Below the pieces are notes generated by a model. That model was given only the letters and a program-made list of their open reading frames with translations, made no database searches and had not been told where the DNA came from. DNA of 47,654 nucleotides from Nitrospirota bacterium. GTDB taxonomy: Bacteria; Nitrospirota; Thermodesulfovibrionia; Thermodesulfovibrionales; JdFR-86. Positions within the stretch are counted from its first letter, which is position 1. Each line of letters opens with the position of its first letter. Positions 43,639 through 47,654 of this stretch are shown piece by piece. A program made the translations under genes and the position numbers. Location of the stretch: NCBI GenBank assembly GCA_016207905.1, contig JACQZC010000028.1:1-47654 (forward strand), read 5' to 3'.

Positions 43639-44297
43639 AACCCTTCCATAAGTTCCTTAAAATCCGATATGAAAGGGAATTCTGCAGAAGGTTTTTTCCT
43701 TTCCTTTGAATTTGCTCCTGTCTTAAGGAGGATGTATTTTATGCCGTATCTTTTTGCAGTTCTGAGAATCTCCTCTGTGTCATCTATAAAAAGGCTCCTT
43801 CCCTTGTCAAATCCAAGCAAAGCCTCTGCCTTTTCCCAGAACTCAATGCTTTCTTTTGGGTATCCGAGGTCAAATGAGGCAACCACTGAATCGAAATACC
43901 TTCCTATACCTGTTTTTTTGAATTTAATATCAATTGACTTGTAATGGGCATTTGTGACAAGAAAAACCTTTTTTCTATGCCTTTTTAATGTCATTAGGAA
44001 GTCTTCCACATGGGGATGAACCTCAACAAGGTGTTTTATCTGCTCCTTCAGTGCAGGTATGTCAAGCTCAAGCTCCCCTGACCAGAAATCAATATCAGTC
44101 CAGTTAAGAGTGCCCTCATGCCTTTTATACTTTACGAGCAGTTCTTTTTTTGCCTTTCCAAAGGTGATATTGTTTTTCTCTGCATATTTTTCAGGCACAA
44201 GGTGCTCCCAGAAGTAATCATCAAAATACTTGTCAAGGAGTGTGCCGTCCATGTCGAGAAGGATGTATTTTATGTCTTTAAAAGAGATGTGTTTCAT
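43635..44297 (-). CDS. HAD phosphatase, YrfG-like (GMP/IMP nucleotidase type)
   Basis: 220 residues from ATG 44297 (MKHISFKDIKYILL); an in-frame ATG at 44345 would add 16 residues with no family match. Motif I LLDMDGTLLDKYFDDYFW, motif II FLVTNAH, motif III Lys in LGYPKESIEFW, motif IV SLFIDDTEEILRTA. The N-terminal 'D(Y/F)FWEHLVPE' pattern is that of YrfG-type enzymes, reported as 5'-nucleotidases for GMP and IMP in E. coli. It overlaps nadB by 4 bases, which may place it in NAD or purine metabolism. Confidence 0.88.
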   Translation of the reverse strand: MKHISFKDIKYILLDMDGTLLDKYFDDYFWEHLVPEKYAEKNNITFGKAKKELLVKYKRHEGTLNWTDIDFWSGELELDIPALKEQIKHLVEVHPHVEDFLMTLKRHRKKVFLVTNAHYKSIDIKFKKTGIGRYFDSVVASFDLGYPKESIEFWEKAEALLGFDKGRSLFIDDTEEILRTAKRYGIKYILLKTGANSKERKKPSAEFPFISDFKELMEGL

Positions 44298-44380
44298 CCT
44301 GCTAAATAGTTTAACAGTTTTAAGAAAAGATTGGTGAACCGCCAAAAGATTTGAATTTTTTAGAAAAAACTAAGGAAGGC

Positions 44381-45736
44381 TTAATATTCCTCGGTAGTCC
44401 ACATATCCCTTGAGAACCTTACTGTCTGGTTTCTGCCACCGTCTTTTGCCATATAAAGGGCAATGTCTGAGAACTTTATCGACTGCCAGAAATTTGGGGT
44501 ATCTTTCGGGAATTCCGAAATACCTATGCTGATGGTTTTCTGTATAAAGCCTCGGGGCATTTTTACCCTTGTAGCTTCAATCTTTTTCCTGATTTTCTCG
44601 GCAATATCCATCGAATCTCCGTCTTTTATATCCTGAAGAACAGCTAAGAACTCCTCGCCTCCGAATCTCACAACAATATCGGATGCCCTCACAGAGTCCT
44701 TTATGATGTTTGCTGTTTCTTTCAATACTATATCGCCCACATCATGGCCATAGGTGTCATTGACCTCCTTGAAGAAGTCTAAATCGCACATAAGAAGCCC
44801 CAGACCCTCGCCTCTTCTTCGAACAGTTGCCACAAGGGTCTCTGAGTATTCCTCGATGAATCTCCTGTTATAAAGCCCTGTCATCGAGTCCTTGAGGGAG
44901 GACTCCTTAAGTGTATCCATTAGTCTTTTTGCCTCAAGCACAGGCAAAGCTTCTTTTATATACTTATGTGCCTTTAAAACCCTCTTTTCCATTTCATTGG
45001 GAGAGGAGTTGAACTCAAATACAAACTGCGTGATACCTCCTGTGCTGTCTCCTATTATCATGGGCACACAGACATACTGTCTATCCGATGACTTAAGAAA
45101 CTGCCTGCATATATCAGGGTAACTAAATGAAGAGACAATATCGCCTGTCTTTTTTGCCCTACAGAGATTACAGTTTACGAGAATGTCCTTGTTGCAGATG
45201 TCTTCTATCTCTTTTGAGGACACATTCATGGGTCTCATCAGGTTTTTGCTGTTTGAGACCTCGTATATCTGGAAAGAGTCAAGACCTAAAGAGTGGAAGG
45301 CATTTCCGAGCCTAATGTAGATGTCTTGTGGAGTGTCGTCTTCTTCTATGACCTTTTTAAAGGAATTCATGTCATGGATTGTATCTAAGAGCTTATTGAA
45401 GCGAGTCGAAAGCATGCCGATTTCATCGTTTGTGGTAATAACTATCTTTTTAGTCAGGTCAATATCGCCCCCTATAAAGGTTTCTATCTGGTCTATCATT
45501 GCATTTATGGGCTTTGTAAGGGACCTCGAAATCCAGAATGCAAATAGCAAAAGTAGGAGTATGGCTATAACTGCCACTAAAAGTATCAGTTCTCTTGAGA
45601 CAGGGTCATCTGTGGCAATAAAACCGATTGCCGCAATAAGCACAAACCACAAGGCAACCCCAGAAGAAAAAAGCAGGAACTTCTTTTTGATTGGCATGTT
45701 GGAGAATGTAATAAAGTTGATCAATCGTGTGAGCAT
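44381..45736 (-). CDS. Membrane HAMP-GGDEF diguanylate cyclase
   Basis: 451 residues from ATG 45736 (MLTRLINF), preceded by AAAGGTGA; an upstream in-frame ATG at 45802 lacks such a site. Two membrane helices (~20-65) with almost no periplasmic loop, a HAMP domain (SRSLTKPINAMIDQI to TRFNKLLDTI), a GAF-like middle with a C-x2-C pair (NCNLCRAK) and another Cys in DICNKD, then GGDEF with motif RFGGEEF and inhibitory site RASD five residues before it. It makes c-di-GMP. The Cys-rich middle could bind a metal or sense redox state. It is a single gene; atpE lies upstream on the same strand, separated by a hairpin terminator. Confidence 0.92.
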   Translation of the reverse strand: MLTRLINFITFSNMPIKKKFLLFSSGVALWFVLIAAIGFIATDDPVSRELILLVAVIAILLLLLFAFWISRSLTKPINAMIDQIETFIGGDIDLTKKIVITTNDEIGMLSTRFNKLLDTIHDMNSFKKVIEEDDTPQDIYIRLGNAFHSLGLDSFQIYEVSNSKNLMRPMNVSSKEIEDICNKDILVNCNLCRAKKTGDIVSSFSYPDICRQFLKSSDRQYVCVPMIIGDSTGGITQFVFEFNSSPNEMEKRVLKAHKYIKEALPVLEAKRLMDTLKESSLKDSMTGLYNRRFIEEYSETLVATVRRRGEGLGLLMCDLDFFKEVNDTYGHDVGDIVLKETANIIKDSVRASDIVVRFGGEEFLAVLQDIKDGDSMDIAEKIRKKIEATRVKMPRGFIQKTISIGISEFPKDTPNFWQSIKFSDIALYMAKDGGRNQTVRFSRDMWTTEEY

Positions 45737-45834
45737 GTCTGTGTCACCTTTAGCATTCTTCCCCCTAAAGTTGTAGTTATTATAACAATCCGATTTAGAC
45801 ATTGTAAATAAAAATTTTTATCGGTTTGATTGCT

Positions 45835-45861
45835 AAAGGGGCAGGCATAGCCTGCCCCTTT
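45835..45861 (-). terminator. Hairpin terminator downstream of atpE
   Basis: Perfect 12-bp stem AAAGGGGCAGGC (45835-45846), loop ATA, GCCTGCCCCTTT (45850-45861), starting 8 bases after the atpE stop. The stem is very stable and ends in TTT on both strands, though the U-run is short. It is the only convincing terminator-type structure in the window. Confidence 0.75.
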
Positions 45862-45868
45862 AAGAGTA

Positions 45869-46249
45869 TTATTTTAGGATTTTGAAAGGATCCACGAAGA
45901 AAACAATCAAAACCACGACGAGGGCGTAAATAGCAAGCGACTCAATCATCGCCAAACCGATGATGAGCGTTGTCGTGATTTTACCGGATGCCCCTGGGTT
46001 TCTGGCAACTCCCTCACATGCCCTGCTTAAGCCGAGTCCCTGAGCAATGGCAGCTCCAAAGGCAGCAACGCCTATTGCTATTCCACAGCCAAGAACAGCC
46101 ATGGCAAAGTAATTTAGCTTGGCATCGGATACCGGAGCGGCCACTGCTTCTGCTGGAGCCGTTGTTCCTGCTGCCTCGGCAAAAACAAACGGCACAAGCA
46201 TCATGCACAAAACCATGCTCAGAAGTGTAGCTGAAACGATTTTTCTCAT
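45869..46249 (-). CDS. atpE: ATP synthase subunit c, with signal peptide and Na+-type ligand residues
   Basis: 126 residues, longer than the usual ~80, because of a cleavable-looking signal peptide (MRKIVSATLLSMVLCMMLVPFVFA) and an Ala-rich linker before the two-helix hairpin (~47-120). Helix 1 holds AAFGAAIAQGLGLSR (Gln70); helix 2 holds GLAMIESLAIYALV (Glu103, Ser104, Tyr108). Glu is the ion-carrying residue; Gln, Ser and Tyr at these spacings match the Na+-binding c-rings such as Ilyobacter. The loop R-N-P matches the F1 contact. It forms the membrane rotor. It follows atpB on the same strand at 24 bases. The genes for the other subunits are not here. Confidence 0.95.
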   Translation of the reverse strand: MRKIVSATLLSMVLCMMLVPFVFAEAAGTTAPAEAVAAPVSDAKLNYFAMAVLGCGIAIGVAAFGAAIAQGLGLSRACEGVARNPGASGKITTTLIIGLAMIESLAIYALVVVLIVFFVDPFKILK

Positions 46250-46273
46250 GCAGTTTCCTCCTTTCTTATTAGA

Positions 46274-46957
46274 TTAATGTGCCTCTTCTACAGCGCCTGC
46301 AAGATAAAGCGTTGTAAGGAGTGTGAACACAAATGCCTGAACGACACTAACAAGCACGCCCAGACCTAATATAATCATTGGAGCTATAATAGGTGCAATC
46401 ATTGCCAGAACGAAAAGTATTATATGCTTTGCAACCATGTTTCCAAAAAGCCTCACAGAAAGCGTAAGAGGCCTTGCCAGATGCCCGATGCCCTCTATGA
46501 AGAACATCAATATCATAAGAGGTAATGCCATGATAGAGCGAATAGGACCTAAGAAATGCTTGAAATAGGAAAAGCCATGAGCCCTGAGACCAAAAAAGTG
46601 GGTTGCCAGAAACACCGGTATTGCCATAGATGCCGTCATATTTATATTACTCGTTGGGGATGCAAACCCTGGAATCAGACCCATGAAATTGCATACGAGA
46701 ATATACATAAACAGCGTCCCTATCAAGGGGAAAAGCGGTTTTCCCCAGTGATGCCCGATATTGTCCTCTGCAAGCTTAAGCATTCCCTCTGCCACTGTTT
46801 CAACCACATTCTGAGTGCCCCTCGGCACAAGTCTGAGCGCCCCCCTTATGGCAAGCGAAACACCTATGAGGATTATGGATGCAAGAAACGCATACGAAAC
46901 ATAAGGCGGAACCTTATGCTGGTCTATTATTAAATCCATCAATACAGGTTCTGTCAT
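46274..46957 (-). CDS. atpB: ATP synthase subunit a
   Basis: 227 residues from ATG 46957 with GGAGGT upstream; an in-frame ATG at 47020 would add 21 residues. Five or six membrane helices. Signature ARPLTLSVRLFGNMVAKHI holds the essential Arg, and the C-terminal helix ends VFTLLTTLYLAGAVEEAH. It forms the stator ion channel next to the c-ring. Gene order atpB-atpE without atpF onward means the F0 genes are split from the rest, as in several Nitrospirota and related groups. The promoter lies at 46988-47016. Confidence 0.96.
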   Translation of the reverse strand: MTEPVLMDLIIDQHKVPPYVSYAFLASIILIGVSLAIRGALRLVPRGTQNVVETVAEGMLKLAEDNIGHHWGKPLFPLIGTLFMYILVCNFMGLIPGFASPTSNINMTASMAIPVFLATHFFGLRAHGFSYFKHFLGPIRSIMALPLMILMFFIEGIGHLARPLTLSVRLFGNMVAKHIILFVLAMIAPIIAPMIILGLGVLVSVVQAFVFTLLTTLYLAGAVEEAH

Positions 46958-46987
46958 AAAATTACCTCCGCAGAAGAAAATTAGTCT

Positions 46988-47016
46988 ATCATACTTAAGG
47001 TGTCCCTTAAAGTCAA
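46988..47016 (-). promoter_or_regulatory. Candidate sigma-70 promoter for atpBE
   Basis: Minus strand: TTGACT (47016-47011), a 17-base spacer, TATGAT (46993-46988). The spacer contains the inverted repeat TTAAGG/CCTTAA, a possible regulator site. Transcription would start near 46981, leaving a ~24-base leader with GGAGGT. Confidence 0.7.
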
Positions 47017-47048
47017 GCACTATTTATTAACATGTCTTAATTTTTTAG

Positions 47049-47077
47049 TTGACACTTTAGTGCGGTTTGAGTATAAA
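47049..47077 (+). promoter_or_regulatory. Candidate sigma-70 promoter for nuoA, very short leader
   Basis: TTGACA (47049-47054), a 17-base spacer, TATAAA (47072-47077). The predicted start (~47084) is about 5 bases before the nuoA ATG and there is no ribosome site, so the message would be essentially leaderless. Confidence 0.65.
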
Positions 47078-47088
47078 TAATATCCGTT

Positions 47089-47451
47089 ATGTTTGTTGCA
47101 AAAGAATATTTACCGATTCTCGTATTTATGCTCATTGCAGTTGCCTTTGGACTTGGGGCATTGCTCGTAGGCAGTATCTTCAGACCAAGAAGGCCCTACC
47201 CTGAAAAACTCATGCCCTATGAATCAGGCAACCCTCCTGTTGGAGAGCCGAGATACAGGTTCTCTGTGAAGTTCTATATAATTGCAATGCTTTTTGTCGT
47301 ATTCGATGTCGAAGCAGTATTCCTTTATCCATGGGCAATAGTGTTTGGCAAGATAGGGCTTTATGCATTTATAGAGATGATGATTTTTATAGGCATCCTC
47401 CTCGTTGGATATATCTATGCATGGAGAAAGGATGCATTTAAGTGGGATTAG
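47089..47451 (+). CDS. nuoA: NADH-quinone oxidoreductase subunit A
   Basis: 120 residues, three membrane helices. Motifs: RRPYPEKLMPYESGNPPVGEPRYRFSVKFYIIAMLFVVFDVEAVFLYPWA and the third helix IGLYAFIEMMIFIGILLVGYIYAW. The acidic residues in FDVEAVF are the conserved ones of helix 2. NuoA belongs to the membrane arm of complex I. Normally nuoB follows at once; here the next frame encodes a secreted protein, so this nuoA seems detached from the rest of the operon. Divergent from atpBE across a 131-base gap holding both promoters. Confidence 0.95.
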   Translation: MFVAKEYLPILVFMLIAVAFGLGALLVGSIFRPRRPYPEKLMPYESGNPPVGEPRYRFSVKFYIIAMLFVVFDVEAVFLYPWAIVFGKIGLYAFIEMMIFIGILLVGYIYAWRKDAFKWD

Positions 47452-47458
47452 AAGAAAG

Positions 47459-47654
47459 ATGCTTTATTTAAAGAGGTATTTATTCCTTGCATTCGTGCTT
47501 TCTGTCCTTATGTCACCAAACTTACTTTTTGCAGAAGAGCTTTTAAATACCTGTAATTCCAATCCTGCATCCTATCTTCAGGTAGCATCAGGAGGAGGAA
47601 GTAATACCTGTTCTTTATCCATCTCAGGTCCCGATGAGGTTACAAGACAAGGAA
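47459..47654 (+). CDS. Secreted protein of unknown function (3' end outside window)
   Basis: 65 codons from ATG 47459 to the edge, 7 bases after the nuoA stop, with AGAAAG upstream. The first ~25 residues form a signal peptide (MLYLKRYLFLAFVLSVLMSPNLLFA, cleavage likely after FA). The mature start is EELLNTCNSNPASYLQVASGGG, then NTCSLSISGPDEVTRQG, with two Cys and a Ser/Gly-rich, possibly surface-exposed character. It is not nuoB. No family recognised. Confidence 0.6.
   Translation, partial: MLYLKRYLFLAFVLSVLMSPNLLFAEELLNTCNSNPASYLQVASGGGSNTCSLSISGPDEVTRQG

Overview
The window looks like chromosome from an anaerobic or microaerophilic bacterium, most likely of the phylum Nitrospirota (Thermodesulfovibrionia-like). 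This is inferred from the gene content (a DmsE-type multiheme cytochrome, a MamK-like actin, selenocysteine formate dehydrogenase with formyl-THF ligase and FolD, an atpBE pair split from the rest of the ATP synthase genes, and RfaE2 of heptose synthesis, which implies an LPS outer membrane). No rRNA or tRNA gene marks the lineage directly. Base composition is moderately AT-rich, genes are packed, and many overlap by 1-4 bases.

Layout. 1-929 (minus): a nine-or-more-heme lipoprotein cytochrome cut by the window edge. 1231-5225 (plus): a signalling operon with a 5'-truncated DUF4388/GAF protein, CheY, CheA and an ExeA-type ATPase. It converges on a minus-strand run of secA, a GAF-GGDEF cyclase and an MglA GTPase with a long acidic tail (10447-5227). 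10614-13769 (minus): a DUF2283/DUF4258 pair, a nine-repeat TPR protein and a membrane J-domain protein. 13770-14348: a repeat-rich non-coding stretch. 14349-15575: an MFS exporter. 15587-18931 (minus): an envelope module of amidase, MamK-like actin and a receiver-TM-SPOR protein. 19122-22273: miaB and mtaB with hicBA between them. 22445-24537 (minus): folD and a CCA-type nucleotidyltransferase. 24807-32422 (plus): the formate operon. 32416-35549: cobO and a decayed accessory patch (DUF3800, DUF2188, DUF433, a collapsed DUF5615). 34902-43638 (minus): housekeeping genes nth, mfd, rfaE2, nudix, rseP, dxr, a DUF4418 gene and nadB. 43635-46957 (minus): a HAD phosphatase, a HAMP-GGDEF cyclase and atpBE. 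47089-end: nuoA followed by a secreted protein rather than nuoB.

How the genes work together. FDH (NuoE-, NuoF- and NuoG/FdhA-like subunits), Fhs and FolD interconvert CO2/formate, formyl-THF and methylene-THF, which is the methyl branch of the Wood-Ljungdahl pathway. FdhA is a selenoprotein: its in-frame UGA is followed by a SECIS-like hairpin with G and U at the positions SelB reads in E. coli fdhF. The amidase/actin/SPOR genes look like a cell-wall or cell-division unit.

Two themes deserve attention. First, several genes carry apparent lesions: a domain-sized deletion plus frameshift in the NuoF-like subunit, a missing C-terminal segment plus frameshift in Mfd, a 40-bp tandem duplication in the SPOR gene, a toxin gene collapsed to its two ends, and a one-base slip in DUF2188. 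Because essential genes are affected, assembly or consensus error is a serious alternative to real decay. Second, a dispersed hairpin family with conserved flanks and loop shows compensatory stem changes between copies.
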